DNA of 64,000 nt. Source: Asterella californica. Taxonomy: Eukaryota > Streptophyta > Marchantiopsida > Marchantiales > Aytoniaceae. Where the stretch lies: the NCBI GenBank assembly GCA_036924285.1, contig JAYKYS010000011.1, positions 9,486,001 to 9,550,000 on the forward strand, written 5' to 3'. The translations under genes and the position numbers were made by a program. The notes below the pieces were generated by a model. It was given only the letters and a program-made list of their open reading frames with translations. It did no database searches and had not been told where the DNA came from. Positions 34,028 through 47,788 of the stretch are shown here, in pieces; the stretch's first letter is position 1; every line of letters begins with the position of its first letter.

Positions 34028-37000
34028 ATGGCTCGCGCGTCCAGCAGCAGCACCAAATTTGCTTCTGTGAACCTCAACAAATCCTATGGCAAACCGGCAT
34101 CACAAGGAGCGCAGCTGCCGAGTTCGGGTTCTTCAAGGTCTCGGATTGCAACCCATGGGGGTATGCTGTTGCTCACCCGTCCGGTGCGCTCGCAGCCAGC
34201 AGCCGCTGCAGTGCAGAAGGGCGCTAAGTTGACAGTGCCACGGCCCGTTAATCTCCCTTCTTTGCGAAGAGAGCACGCGGGAAACGACCCGACTATAGCT
34301 TTGGTTGGGGGCACAGGAGCTTCGGGTTGGACGAAGCAACAACTGAAAGAGGCTGAGGAAGCCACTGTAAGCCCATTGCCTGGAGACAGCAACGTTGTAG
34401 TCGCAAGATCAACTCCAGCTCTGAGTGCGGGATCAACTTGGGGAACTTCTCAACCTCCTCCAGGTGGGCAGACTGTAGTGAATCCTCCCTATTTTGCTCC
34501 CGTTAATGGTGACTTGCGGCCCTCATCATCGCCACAAACGGTTGTAAGATCTGGGGTTTACACACCACCCAGGGCCAGAACAGCGCAAGCTAGTGCGTCC
34601 CCTGCTCCAGGTCCACCAGCGATCGCAAAAGCTGTGGTGTTGAGAGGAGAAGATTTTCCAACACTTCAAGCAGCTCTTCCACCACCTCCAGCTCCCCCGC
34701 AGAATCGGCAGAAGGAGCTTCAGCACAAACAGCGGGCTAAGCAACAGGAGCTCAAAGATCAACACGAGAAACTGCAACAACTTTCCCAGAAGCACCCGGG
34801 AGACGAGCCATTGCAACCGCAAGTAGCTGGCCCTCAGCTGCAGCCATCACAACCCGTATCGTTGCAGCCCAAGCGGGAGCAACCCGTGCAGAACTTGCCT
34901 AAAGAAGCTGCTCCGTTCTCTGAACCTCAGCCTGTGGGACAAGTGGGAAGTAGGCTAGGATTAAAGTCAGACGGTCCTTCTTTGTATGGGCCAGTCCTTC
35001 CGAATCGGGTGAATCAAAGATCAAACTGGACGGATGACGAGCGAGAACCTGCACAGAATCTTAGGCCTCAGGGGGGCTCTGGACCATACTCTGAATGGCC
35101 TGATCGGTCCGATAGAGAGCGACCCGATAGGGAGCATTTTATCGAGGATTCACGGCGTGGTAGTCGCACTGAGGACTATGGGTTTGGGCGGCAATCGACT
35201 CAGAGGGAGATGCAATCTTCCTTCGGCCCAGGCGGTCGAGAGGGTGCCTACAATAGGGAAGGCGAGGGGATCAGAGAAAGTGCATTCGTTTCTGATGGTG
35301 GCTTCGCAAGAGAAGGTAATTTCAATTCTAATCTCAGTTTCGATAACAATAACAGAGAAGCTGCGTATAGTAGGGAGGGAATGGGTAGCAGGGATGGCTT
35401 CATGGGAAGGGATGGAGGCATTCCTAGAGAAAGAAGTCATGGGAAGGATGGCGGTTATGGTAGGGAGTCTGGCGTGACAAGAGATGGAGGATTTGGGCGG
35501 GAAGGAGGATTCGGCAGACATGGAGCTTTTGGGAGGGATGGAAGCGGGAGAGAGTTTGGGTCTGGCAAAGATAGAAATTTGGACAGAGATGGCTTCGGCA
35601 GGCCGAAGAGTGGGGGTAGGGACTTCAGTGACCGTGAAGGGTTCTCTTTTAGGGAAGGATTTGGTAAGGATACTGGACCCAGAGATGCATTCAACAGGGA
35701 TGCTAGCTACGGGCGTGATATTCCTAGTCGAGACGGTCCTTATATTAGAGATGTTAGACGGCCACCAGCTGGAGAGTATGAAGGAGGCCGTGGCAGATAT
35801 GGAGGAGAAAGATTTGGTAGAGGTGCATCAAGCAGATACGACGGAGTTCCAGATTATGGAAGCAATAAAGCCAGCCATTTTGCCTCTGGGCGAGGAATCA
35901 TGGCACTTGATGCTGGTCTGGATTTCAGCAGGGATAAACGCTTCGGGGTGCCGTATAGTGAAGACTCGTTTGCAAGGGATTTTCCTGATCTTCCTAGTCT
36001 GGATTTTAGGGCTTCCTCAGGTCTTGGTATTGAAGCTCTTGGTTTAGGTCTGGAAGGCAAGCTTGGACGGAGGAAGAAGGAGGAGTCCAGGGATAATGAC
36101 TTCCGTGATCCCGAGAGAGAGTCATTTGAAGCGGAGTTGGAGAGGGTTCAAAAGGCCCAAGAGCAAGAGCGCCTCAGGAAAATTGAAGAGAAGGAGAGAG
36201 CCGTTGAAATGGCAAGGAAGGAGCAAGAGGAGCAAGAGCGTCTGGCAAGGGAGGAAGAAGAGCGGCAGCTCAGACTAGAAGAAGAAGCGATAGCTGCAGC
36301 AAACCGAGTAGAACAAGAAGCCCTTGAGGCAGCTCGAAAATTTGAGGAAGAGCGTAGAGCTCGGGAAGAGGAGAAGAGGCAGATACAGTTGGAGGAAGAG
36401 AGGAGAAAGGAGAACGCTCGACGCAAGCTTCTGGAGTTGGAAGAGCGAATAGCAAAGCGGGAAGCCGAGAAGAAAAAGCAGGACGCGGAGCCTTCTCCCT
36501 TTTCCGAAGATGAGATTTTTCGTGGCCAGAGAGCAGAGGAGGAGGAAGCTGCTATCAGCAGAGATGATGCAGCCAGGGAGGAAGAGGAGCGCATGGTCGC
36601 CAGTATAACAGAGGCTGATCAGGATGACGACGATCGAGCGCCTCTTAGACCATCTCGGCGTCCACCTTCTCCATTCATGCCTAGATCCTCACAAGAGGAA
36701 TATCCTTCTCGTGTTAAGTCCCCTGATGTGCCGCTTCCTTTACCTGCACGGCGCATGCCTGATCTCAGAGGTGGAAATGCGTTTGAACATGATCGGTCGA
36801 GGTCCTTCATGTCGTGGAGAAGAGATTCGATGGAGAATGGAAGCGGTCCTTCGCAGTCTTCTCTTTCTGGTCGTGAAGAAGGAAGTGAGTTTGCGTCCAG
36901 CATGATCAGAGATCGTATGTATGGTGCGAGAAACTACGGAGAACGGGAGACGTTTTATGGGAGTCCGAACATGGGTTTAACGTCAGAAACAGGACCCGGA

Positions 37001-40000
37001 GATTTCCCTTTGCGGAAAGAACGCACTCCGGGCTACCAAGAGCGAAGATGGGTGTCGGAGGAAGCCGGTTCATCGAATAAGCGGTCTGCATCGCCCCGAG
37101 CTACAACTCCTGAAAGAGACGGAGGTTATTCTGAGAGTTCTTACGACAGAGACGGAGATCGGCATTGGGGCCGTGATAAAATAGACCGCCGGCGCCTTAG
37201 AGATGGACAGCGCGTCTCCCCTCCTCCTCCTTCATATTTTCAAGGGTCTGATGCACTGGAGTCTTCTTCTTATGGTGGCCGGTTACGACACTCTTTTGCC
37301 AAGCAGCCACGAGTACCCCCGCCATTAAGGGCACCTCTTCTCAGACCTCCTCTGAAGGCCCAGAGGGATCAGTCCAACAGTTCCCCCTCTCCTTTATTGC
37401 ATCCCGTTGGTGATGATGATAGGGCTTCATGGGACCAGGACCAGGGACAGGACACCCAGCGTGGCTATTCTGGTCACCCTCTGTCTAGATCGCAGCAGGC
37501 GGAAAGATCTCTCATCCAACCGGAGCCTGGGCATGGAGGAAGTCCTTATAGCGCTGAAATGTTTGAAGGAAAGTCCTGGCAGGGACCCTCGTCGGCCTCT
37601 CTGAGGCCCCAGCGTGGTCAATCTCAGCCTTCGAAACTGCAAACGGAGTCGCAGGATGAAAAGTCAGACGAGCCGTCTGGTAGCATGGAGCAGGAGCCGT
37701 CATCTGCTGAAGATGATTCTTCTGTAGCTCCTGGATCTCCAGGAAGCCATCATGATGGAGATGATGAGGTAAGTGGAGAGGAAGCCTTGCCTTCAGGCGA
37801 GAGGGTTGAAGAGGGAAAGTCAGGAGAGGAAGGAGTCGCCTACAGAGAAGATGACGAGGATGCGGAAGATGAAGGAGAAGATGAGGAGGACCAAGAAGAA
37901 GGCTTCGACGATGAAGAAGAGTATACTGCTGGTGGGTGGGAGGAGGATGCGGACCAAGAGGTTGAGAAATCTGAGGTTATCAACGATGACGGAGGAACTG
38001 TAGACTTCGATAGTGAGGAATATGAGTCAGGTCCTCAAGAAGGTAAAGTAGAGAGTGATAGCGAAGTGGATTCTCGTGACTACGGGGAGAAATCCCCGGG
38101 GGGAGCGGAAGAGTCTGTAAGTACCGTAAAACAAGGGTTTAATACAGCCAGTGAGCAGAAGGAGCCACCAAGAGATGAAGCAGCCGATGAAAGGCTCCAA
38201 CACGATGGGTTACAACAGTCAGTGGCGCAGCCATACCTGCAGCAGGCTACCCTTCCATCTGCTTCCACACCCTTGACTCCAGCGATAGCGGTGAATGTTG
38301 CGTCTGGTGAAAGCTTTGACAAGAGACAATCTATCCTATCACAGCTGCAGCAACCATTGTCTTTTATGGCTTTGTCGTTGCCACCTTCCCACGCTGCAGT
38401 TGCCCCAACTCAGGTACCTTCGGCGGTCCTGACCTCCTTGCCAGTACTTCACAATGCACATGAGGGACCTGTTAGCCTCCAGTTTGGACTCCTGCCGAGC
38501 ACATCCCTTGTGCCGACATCAGTACCAGCCATTCAGATTGGGTCCATTCAAATGCCCCTACATGTGCATCCGCAGGCTGGACCTCAGTTTACACCGCTAC
38601 ATGGACCTCCAACTCCACTGTTTCAGTTTGGGCAGCTGGGCCATCAAACATCGGTACCCTCGTTTGTTCACCCTTCTCCTGTTTCTCAGTCCTTGGTGCA
38701 ATCACAGATTGGACAACTTGCAGAAACACAGTCTAATGGTCCCTCAACTCAAGGAGCACCATCAGCGTCTTCTCAAGAGAAGGACCAAGTTGTTGCTGTC
38801 CAGGCTGAGATTCATGGGTCGGTTCCTTCCGCAGATGCACAATGGTCCGGCCAGACTAGTAAAAATGCAGCCGGGGGATTCAAGTCCAGTGAACTAGGTA
38901 CTAACGAAAGCAGAAGTGGCGGAGGGAGTGCACTGCGTCCAGAGCGGAGAGGTCGTGAGAGGGGTCCTCGAGAGGTGATTCCCCAGGGGGTTCAGTCAAG
39001 TAATTCTCAAGCTAAAGCTGTACAACTTGTAGGTTCAGAGGGTGCTTTGGAATCATCATCCTCAGAAAATAGTGTTGTTGCAACTGTGGAGCATAACGTG
39101 GAGAGCAGTCAAGGTGGCGATAATCCATGGCAAAGACCATATTCAGGTGGGAGAGGTAGAGGTAATTCTACAAGGTGGGGAGGCTCGGCCGCCAGAGGTA
39201 GAGGTAGAGGTAGAGGAGCACCTCATGGTAATTCAGAAGGTTATGGTATAGCCGCGAGTAATCACGCACAAGATACAGGAGTTGACGGAGGGCTGCTTCG
39301 AGCAAGGTCCGGACGTCGGAATTCGTTTCGACGCACAGAATTCAAAGTGCGAGAGTCATCCTTGCAAGGTTTTCCAGAAGGCACAGGATCAGCAAAGCCT
39401 GCTGTGAGAGATAAGTATGCGCAGGTGTCTGGTTGGTCTGATGGATCAGTGCCTTCTGCTAACTTCAGTGATGGTACTGCTAATAGGGATAATTATCGGG
39501 ACTCATCTTCGCATATTCACGACAAGTACTATGGGGAAGGTGTAAGCCGCCAGTCACAAAGTGCTTTGGGGAAACTCGAGAGTTCTGGGAGCAATGAAGG
39601 ACTTCAAAAGCATGGAAGAGGCTCAGGGTATTCTGTATCTCGTCCTGCAGAAGGCGTGCTGGGTAAGTATAGTCCGGAGGTGGGTTCTGAATCCTCCCTA
39701 CAAAGTGGCGTAGGCCAACCTTATGAGCAGTCAGGAGCAGAAGCTCCTAGTGATGAGGATGACTTTATTGAGGTCCGTTCCAAACGCCAGATGCTGAATG
39801 ACCGACGAGAGCAGAAGGAGAAGGAGATGAAAGCAAAGACAAAGGATCTGAAGGTACATCAGTTTGAACTTTTTCTATGAACCGAAATTTATTTCCTTGT
39901 TTTTCTGCTGAAACCGGCTCGGAAACTTTTACTCTCAGTATTTCTTTGTCAACCATGTAATTTCCAAGATTCTGTCTCAGGCTAAGGAGCAGGCTGCAAG

Positions 40001-43000
40001 AAAGCAAAGACCGTCAATTAAATCAGGCTTTCAAGGAGAGTCTGGTGCTCTTGGAGGAAGCAAAGGAACCAGTTTGTCAGGTGCAATTGAGAAAAGATCA
40101 GCGCCTCAGTCCGGATCCTTGGATTCAAGTAACAACAGCAACTCTCGACTTATTACACCTGGAAACGCCGCGGTTGCATCCTCCTCCTTACCTTCGTCTA
40201 TTACCTCATCACAACTGCAACCACCTATTGGCACTCCGGCTGGAGTACCGACCGACGTTGCTTATGACAAAAGGCCCAAAAATACCAAGTAAGTGAGGGT
40301 TACTATTACCCGTGTGGTCTACGTCGTCTGTTAAAGTGGTTAGTTTTTACGCAGTTACCTGAAACTGTTTCTTATTCCTTGACTGTCTCAAACAGGCCTA
40401 CTCGTATGAGTCCGACTCCAGGTGTAAATCTTCCCGCAAACGATGCCACGTTAACAAATTCAGCTTCCTATGACAATCAAGAAAATCTTGCCAGCAGCAC
40501 GCTTGCATGGGGTGGAACTCGCTCCACGCTTCAGGTACCAAGTTAAATGATCCTTTTCAAAGTCTTGCACAGTTCTAGCGAAGTGAGACCGTGATCCAGT
40601 ATCTGTTCTCGGTTGGATAGTACACTAAACCTGGTTGCAAGACTCTACTCATTTGAGTATGGGCTTGTGGTCCGGTAGCTGTTGCATTCCATTTGTTACC
40701 ATCCCCATGAATTTGTCCCATTGGGAGCTTATCTTTTGTGTTTCAGGTGGTCAGTTTGACACAGATTCAACTCGAGGAAGCTATGAAGCCTGTACGTTTT
40801 GAAGCTCCAGTACCGCAGCAGCTTCCACTTGGTGAGCGCAGTAGTCTTGTTTTAGAGCCTGGAACGTCAGTGTCATCTGTGACATCGAAGGAAAAGACTT
40901 CCGCGTCTGTATCTGGACCTATTGGTTCACTTTTGGCTGGGGAGAAGATCCAGTTCGGTACGTTGGTCGATCTATCACTGGTTTATGGTGGAATTGTTGT
41001 CTTTCTTGGTTGGTCGATGTATCACTGGCGTGTCGTTTAATTGTTGTGCTTCTTGCTAGATTGTAAAGCATGAAAAGTCGTCAGCTGAGATACTCCGAGG
41101 TAAGAGTGGGAGGTACTAGCAGCAGTTTGTTTAGAAACAACAAGGTTCAAGAGCAAATACGAACCTTTTCTCCTTTTGACTTCACGGATCGAAGATGAGA
41201 AACAGTGTGGAGCAAAATGATCCAAATGATTCTTTCTCTCTCTATCGTACGGACACAACGATGTAGGACCGGAATAGTGGGGAGCGGAACGTACCGGATA
41301 ATTTTCCTTGGTTTTATCTACGGGCACAGAAGACCGTAGGGTTACTCACTGGTGTCACTTATACGTGTCTGGCCTGCCTAACATCTGTTAAGAACTGTCC
41401 TAAACACTGTAGTTCACAGAAGACATCAACACGACTCTCTACATCTTGGATCAGCGTGAGAAGATGAAGAAAATTTCAAAACTTATAGAAATGACTACTA
41501 CCACGGTGCAGTCAACTTAAAATTAGGATCGACCTCCTGTGAAAGAAGATCGCAAATATTGGTACACCAACATGGAGATATCTTCTGTTTAATATCTTTA
41601 TAAGCCAATGGTGATTCTTCTAGCGGTGAATTAGCGCCGTCAAGCCAGGGCGTGGGTATACGGCATGCAATTCTTAAGGAGTAGATCTTCTAGATCAACT
41701 TCGTCTACGTGGATGACTTAGGAATTTTTAGTTAGAGATTTACCCTTGGAGAGAGCGACGTTGTTTCCCGTCGCCTGTTGCGTATGGGTGAGTGGAGCAA
41801 CGCGTAGTCTACAAAGGGACTTTACTAGAGAATTTCTCATACGAGTTCTTGAAAGGCGGTAATTCACGATCCAGGATGTGAAGATGTGTCCACACCACTG
41901 TGTGGGCGTGGTCCGATCTGCCATTCCATGTGCGAGTAGATACCTTCGTTCTTGCTCTATTAATTTATTCTTTCTCCTTCCATTTTCCAGCACTTCAGTA
42001 GTGCCGGGCACAAAATTTCACCTGTTTGACGGCGATCTTAATGTGCACCGGGTGGTGGGAAAAACCAGCTATCCTCCTGGATCTCTTCATCCTCATTATA
42101 TGCAGAGAACGGATCTGTGAACAGGAGTGATACCTTCAGTGTTGATAATTACCTTCAATGGGATCGGCGCCGATCGTGCCGTATCATTTTACGTCCATTA
42201 CTTACGTAGATAGAGTGCTGTAGTCTATTTCTCTGCTTGTTTGGTTCTCAGTTGGTTTAGAACCTAGATTTGCGTTGTGAGTTCCTCAAGAATGCATAAA
42301 ATAGCGTCGTGGTTTAGTTCTGAAGTTCTTGATAATTGGCACCATTTCGGTGAAGGTTTGGTTGATGTTTGAACAGTCACATTCTCATTGTCACTGTTGT
42401 TTCACTGTTAATTGTGAAAACAACAGCACCTGTAACGAAGTGAATGTGTTTATTCGGGCTTGTTCAAAAGAAAAACTTGCGTCTTTACTCAGCTATATTG
42501 TGTCCTCTTTCCAGGAGCTGTTACATCACCTCCGATTCCCCTCACGAACAGTCGACCACTTACACCAGGCCTCAATGCCGTTGTAGGATCGTCCCTAGGT
42601 TCCAGGCCAGACGGGTCATCTGATGAGAATGACTTGAAGAGCAAGGCCATACGGTTACCGGGAGGTGAGAGTGAAGTTGGGTCATTTGCCGGTAAGGGTA
42701 AGCGAACCAGAGGGGAGGATGAAAGGAGCGGGGATGGAGTGGACCCTGAGGCCGAGGCCGAAGCTGCCGCATCGGCTGTTGCCGTCGCAGCAATTTCCAG
42801 TGACGAGTCTGTGGGTAGTTCCTTGCATGGGGATGTACAGAAAATGCCTATACGGGGAGTTGGATTACCAGGTTCAGGAAGTAAAAATGCCTATGGGAGT
42901 TCATCAGTCACAAGTTTGCACAGTGAGTATTGGCCAGCTGATACGGGTGTGTATATAAGAATTAGAGCTTTTATACTTAGAGCTGATGAACTTTGGTAGT

Positions 43001-44921
43001 GCGTGGACCATCGTCGTTTTTCCTCTTGAATGCTTCTTGGCTTTTCCTTCGGGGTCTCTGTGGCGTCTCTCACTGCTGACATGTTATCGGTGGCTCTATG
43101 CTATAAAGTAATCAAGGACCTTCTGCTTGTTTATGTATCACAGCCATAACGATGGGAGATGCAACCACTAGCTCAGTTATGATGCAAACTTCTGGGCTTG
43201 AAGAGTCTATGACAGTTGCCCTTCCTGCTGACCTGTCCGTCGAGCCAACATCAATGTCGCTGCGGGGCCCTGTCCCCAATTCGTCAGGATTGCTGCTACC
43301 GTCTATGCCCGGAGGCCCGTTACCTTTCAGAGGTCTGGAGATGGGAATGTTGGGCGGGCCAATGTTTGGCTTTGGTACTAGTAAAGATGCACCTCAGGGT
43401 CCTCAAGGATCCACATCGGGCTCTGTACACGAACAAGGCATCACCACCGCAGGGCCGGGCACTGGAGGATGGCAACCGCAGCACTCAGGTGGGGTAGATT
43501 CCTATTATGCAGGTCCTCCTCCTTCGGGCTTTGCAGGACCGTTCATTAATCCAACGGGAGGAATTCCTAGTATACAAGGGCCTCCGCACATGTTGGTCTA
43601 TACCAATCCTTTTGCATCTGTCAGTCAGTTTGGCCAACTAGGGGTGAGCTTTATGGGTCCCCAACAATATTTGCCTTCTGGGAAACAACCGGACTGGAAG
43701 CATACACCAGTATCAACCTCAGGTCCAGGAGTTGTGGGTATGAGTGGTAATGAGGTTGGGGGAGGCTTAGGTGGCATAATCTCCGGTCAGCGCAGCTCGG
43801 GGGTGGCAACTAATGCACAGAGAATGGCTCCTGGTCCTTCGGTTATGCCTACACCAGGTCCATTCGACCTGAATCTCTCGGCCCCGTTTCAAGTAAGTCT
43901 CCCGACCTCAGTACAATTTCGCTACGTTTTTTCAGAATTATCAACTTCTTTGTTGTGTACCTTTATCCGTGTCGGCTGTAATAAACTGTATCCCGCTTGA
44001 CAACTCTGTACGCTTGTCGTTTGATACATGTTCCAGATACCTGGCGTTGACGTTTCAATGCAGTCACAGTGGTCCCACGTTCCTGGGCCACCATTGCATA
44101 CCGTTCCTATATCGGGTCCACTTATGGGCTTCACCATGCAGACAAGACATTCCCGGGGGCCTTCTCATTTAGGGCACCTTCCGCATATGATGGAGACCAC
44201 CAGTGGCTTCAGTATAGTCCCAGCATCAAATTCTGGTAGCTCTGGTTTATTTCAATCCGTTGATCCCGCTTCTCAGTTTCCAGATGAACTTGGTCTAGGG
44301 GATTCTTCGTCATCTGGGACCAACGCAAGCTCTTCGTTCAGGGGTCAACGACCATCCAACAGAGCACCCCCAGTCAGTAGTAGCATAGGTACCCCGACAG
44401 GAGGTTCCGGAGCGGGAGCCAATAATAATAAGTTGCGAAGTGGGCGCCGCGCATCAAGAGTTGCCAGGGGTGGTGGCTCCTTAGGAGCAGGTGGTAACGG
44501 AAGTGGTAGCATTCCAGCTGTGGGAATGGGTTCTAGTTCTGGGCCGAGCGCCCCAGGAGCTAATGGATCACGTGTACAATCACCTCACCATCCACCCTCC
44601 TCGCATATGCCACCCATGTCGATGGGCCAACATTCCCATTCAAATCAATATTCTGATCAAAGGGGTGTACCGCAGCAAGGCCTTCCAAGGGTAGGAATTC
44701 AAGGTGGGTGGTCTGGCCAAGGTAGAAAGGGTGGAGGGCCCGGGAGGCCTCCAGTTGCCGAGCGTGGATCTTCGGGTGAGAAACCTTATGTGTCTTCTTC
44801 ATCTAAACTGAAGCAGGTGTACGTTGTCAAGCCTTCGTCTTCCCCTCGAAGGAATATCGGAGAAGCGGCTTCCAACTTATTTAGTGGGTCAGATGTGGGT
44901 CAAACAACAGTTGGTCACTGA
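34028..44921 (+). CDS. MOS1: MOS1-like (PRRC2/BAT2-N domain) protein, 7 coding exons
   Basis: Coding exons 34028-39853, 39981-40288, 40396-40534, 40747-40957, 42515-42922, 43144-43892 and 44037-44921. All introns are GT..AG and all phases agree, giving about 2841 aa. Order: BAT2-N region (residues 1-110, KLTVPRPVNLPSLRREHAG); Q/P-rich; G/R/D/F repeats (about 420-640, GREGGFGR type); E/R coiled coil (about 687-857); acidic run (about 1270-1300); AIQIGSIQMPLH and FQFGQLG block (about 1495-1540); RGRGRGRG (about 1720); DDFIEVRSKRQMLNDRREQ (about 1912); then GEKIQFG joined across an intron to AVTSPPIPL, and QWSHVPGPPLHTVP near the end. These blocks match plant MODIFIER OF SNC1 1. In Arabidopsis MOS1 controls expression of the immune receptor gene SNC1 and affects cell cycle and flowering; the same role here is inference. 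Confidence 0.9.
40958..42514 (+). other. Long intron 4 of the MOS1-like gene
   Basis: 1557 bp, by far the longest intron (the others are 107-221 bp). Donor GTACGT at 40958, acceptor TTTCCAG ending at 42514. It separates GEKIQFG from AVTSPP. Frames inside it (for example 41718-42011 minus) are not recognisable. No transposon border was seen. Confidence 0.8.
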
Positions 44922-45800
44922 AAGCCTGTTGTACCAATTTACGGTCTTCACGTACTGATCTGTTTCCTGGCTACAGCCTACTGGACGCGCCGGCTAGAGA
45001 AGATCACCATGTTGGAGAGTATTATGTTCTGAGTTGCGTGGATTGCATTGGTGTCATAGCTATTTTTTTCTAGTTTTGACACGGGTCCTTAATGCCTCCC
45101 TTCATAGGGGAGAAGGTAGAAGCTAAAGGGGGAGGGAGAAACGGAGCACTCACTATCCGATTGTAACAGTGGACTAATGTTTTTCGAGTCAGCTCTATTG
45201 CGGAATGATTCCTTTTTGGACACTGGAGGGGTATGTTTTGGAGATGGGTAGGTCTCTTCTTCCACGGGTGATCTTCGATATTGCGCTCTGTGGAATTCGA
45301 TATCCGCTACTGTTGAATTATATGGGTCAGGCCGTCGGCTCTTAATCTGGGCAAATGCAGCATGCGCTCAATGGAATCGTGAGTGAAGCTGTGAGCCCTT
45401 GCTACCGAAACTGCCTAAAGCACTTTGCGGGCATGGTATCTTGAGTGCGCATAGATATATTATCTATGCCTCAGCAGATGACGGCAGTGGCGGGTAGCAT
45501 GAGTTATGTACTTCAGATTTTGTTTATGTTTATTTGTGGATCTGGGTTTCAGTGTCTTCTACTGTGTGGACAATGAATCAATTCCAATTTAGGTTACCAA
45601 ATTTGAGGAGGTTCCTCTTTCACAAGTCAATGTAACTTTTATTTCCTTACATTTTTCTCCTTGGTTTCCACAGTTTGCCTTTCTGGGGAAAATATATTGC
45701 TGTATGTTATTTCAGTAAGCTGGATATTGCGGTGACTTGGCACTTTCGTAGTGTATGTAGGGAAGCTTAAATAGCCCTTGCCCACGCTTTTTGATATTTT
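44922..45800 (+). other. Probable 3' UTR and downstream region of the MOS1-like gene
   Basis: Sequence after the TGA keeps the composition of the gene's introns and UTR. No clear AATAAA-type signal could be singled out, so the transcript end is unknown. No further coding exon was found. Confidence 0.4.
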
Positions 45801-45847
45801 AGCCTACAACATGAAAATTTAGCCTACATCTTTTCATGTTGTAGGCT
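45801..45847. repeat. 17-bp perfect inverted repeat
   Basis: AGCCTACAACATGAAAA (45801-45817) pairs with 45831-45847 around a 13-base loop that itself repeats TAGCCTACAT. Could be a small foldback insertion or a terminator-like hairpin downstream of the MOS1-like gene. Confidence 0.8.
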
Positions 45848-47788
45848 CGAAAGATCTGTGTTTCTGTCATCGCGGTTGTTGCGTAATCTGTGGTGGAGAT
45901 TATTAAGGTGAAATGGTATCTTCTGCTGTCTTCTGCATCTTGTGCAAGTAGTTGGGACAAGATCTGAGATGTGAGAAGATGGTATTTTCCAGAAGGGTGG
46001 GCAAGTCGTGTTTGTGCTGTGGGAAGCAGCAATTTTCAGCCTTTCCTGTCAAGGATCGGAAATACTACGCAGACCGAAAGTGCGGTTGTAATTTCGAGTG
46101 TCTGGTTCTCATGCGGTGTAGTCGAAAATTCAGACTAATGAAGTCAGTTCATACTTGATGCAAGTACCACAGTCGAGGGATTTCGATCATAGAATCGTGG
46201 ATTTTGAAGATCTGTATTTTGAAGATTCGAAGGAAGGATATATATCTGTGTTTTGCATCTCGCTGCAGTAATGTTTGTCTAATCTAACGAACGCAAAGTC
46301 TATTTTACCTGCTGTCTTTGGGTGTGTGCGCGATGAATTTTTTCATCGTTGTATCAAATAAGAGGATTTCCAAGATAATCAAAATTTCTAAATTTCATCG
46401 ATGTTTTGACAGGATGCATGGGTTGATTCTTGCCATGTGTTGTTCCAAGAGAGTTGAGGAGTGTATGCAAGCTCATGTGCCCTGGACTGTCGGTGACGAT
46501 TGAATCTGTCAAGCACGAATTACGCTAGTCAATCTGGCCTAGGAGGTTCGGAGCAGATGCAAGAGAACTGATCGGAGACTGACGCGGCATAGCCTTCATT
46601 GGTTTTCTTCACTTTTATCTTTTTTGATTGTCTCTCCGCCAGGCGCCGAGATATAATACTGTAGACTGAAGTAAGGAGACCTAGCAGCGTAGGCCTCCCT
46701 TGCTTGAGCTAGTTGATGTCTGCAAGTGGAGTGAACTTCCTTAGTTTCCATCACTGGATAGGCAAGGAGCAATAGTTTTCATCAGTGGATGGGCAAGGAT
46801 CAATACGGTAACTTGTAGTGTGCATGCATCGAAAGGATTTCTGGAGTCCATTTCGTGTTAACTCTAGAGCAGGTTGCAGAGTAGTACATGGGAAGAAGCG
46901 GCGGCTTGCTGGACGCAGTACTGTACTACGAGTAGATTCTCATCAGCATAAATTCCGGAAGTTGTTTGTGCTCGACTAGCTTCACACTGTTGTGTTACGC
47001 TGACGCACAGTTGCCGAACCCAGTTGTGTTTGGACTATATCACTCTGTTATAGTTGTTCTAGTTTCAGTCCCTTCTTGTGCGTACGTAGAAGCAAACATA
47101 TTTCTAACGTTATCTGGGTCTAAAGTGAATCGAATGAGAATCCTATGCAAGTGCGGTAAAGTTGACTGACAGTTGACGAAGCAGAAACTCTGTGGCGGGT
47201 TGCTACGGATTGAATGGTTTTCATTGGGTTCGGCTCTGGTCTCATCAGTCCGATGAAGTGGATAAGTACTTTTGATCGCAGTAAACAGCCTGATCGAGCT
47301 CTAGCACAGTTATACGACATTAACTACAACAGTTACAAAAGCATGACAGAGAATGTAACGTGCAGACATTGTTTTCTTGAAATCGATTTTCTAGTCTGCT
47401 ATACATGTTGGAAAGAAAAGCATTCTTGATTGATTGTCTTAAATAATGTGTAATCACTCTTCTCCTGTCAAGCTGATCGGAGAGGATAGTGGTGCAGAAA
47501 AGAATATAAGAACCAAGCTTGGCCGTTGTCGGTTTCTAGATTATGATCAGGGAGGAGCTTTTGATCTTTTGGTTCAGTATCCTCCTTTATTTGATCTGTA
47601 TTTGGTCATACCAAAAGTGAAAAGAAGGGTTCAAGGACTTAGATGGTCCGTGGCAGCGAAATGGATAAGATAGTCTTTATATAACCTTTTCTAACGAAGA
47701 TCCTTTCCATTTTGCTGCCTCTCGTCTTCAAGAGTTTTTCTTGCCCGTGAGCGGACTAGTGAAAATGCCCAGAAATCTAGCATCATGT
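45848..47788. other. Intergenic DNA with no recognised gene
   Basis: Frames of 60-80 codons only, none resembling a known protein. One short tandem repeat (about 46745-46805, 31-bp unit with TGGGCAAGGA-like core) is present. Nothing else is supported. Confidence 0.4.

Noticed and set aside
36148..36594. Minus-strand 148-codon serine/arginine-rich frame
   Set aside because: Exact antisense of the E/R-rich coiled coil of the MOS1-like gene; a codon-composition shadow.
39180..39225. AGAGGT tandem repeat as a microsatellite or CRISPR-like array
   Set aside because: It is in frame and encodes the RGRGRG box of the MOS1-like protein.
41037..42120. Frames inside intron 4 of the MOS1-like gene
   Set aside because: Protein blocks on either side (GEKIQFG and AVTSPP) join perfectly across the intron; intronic frames show no family similarity.
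47195..47265. Hammerhead-ribozyme-like words on the minus strand (CTGATGAG followed later by GAAAAC)
   Set aside because: No plausible stem II between the two core words and no pairing stems I and III. Chance similarity.
46318..47673. Several plus-strand frames of 60-75 codons downstream of the MOS1-like gene
   Set aside because: No conserved motifs, no splice-linked continuation, average codon use. Likely random.
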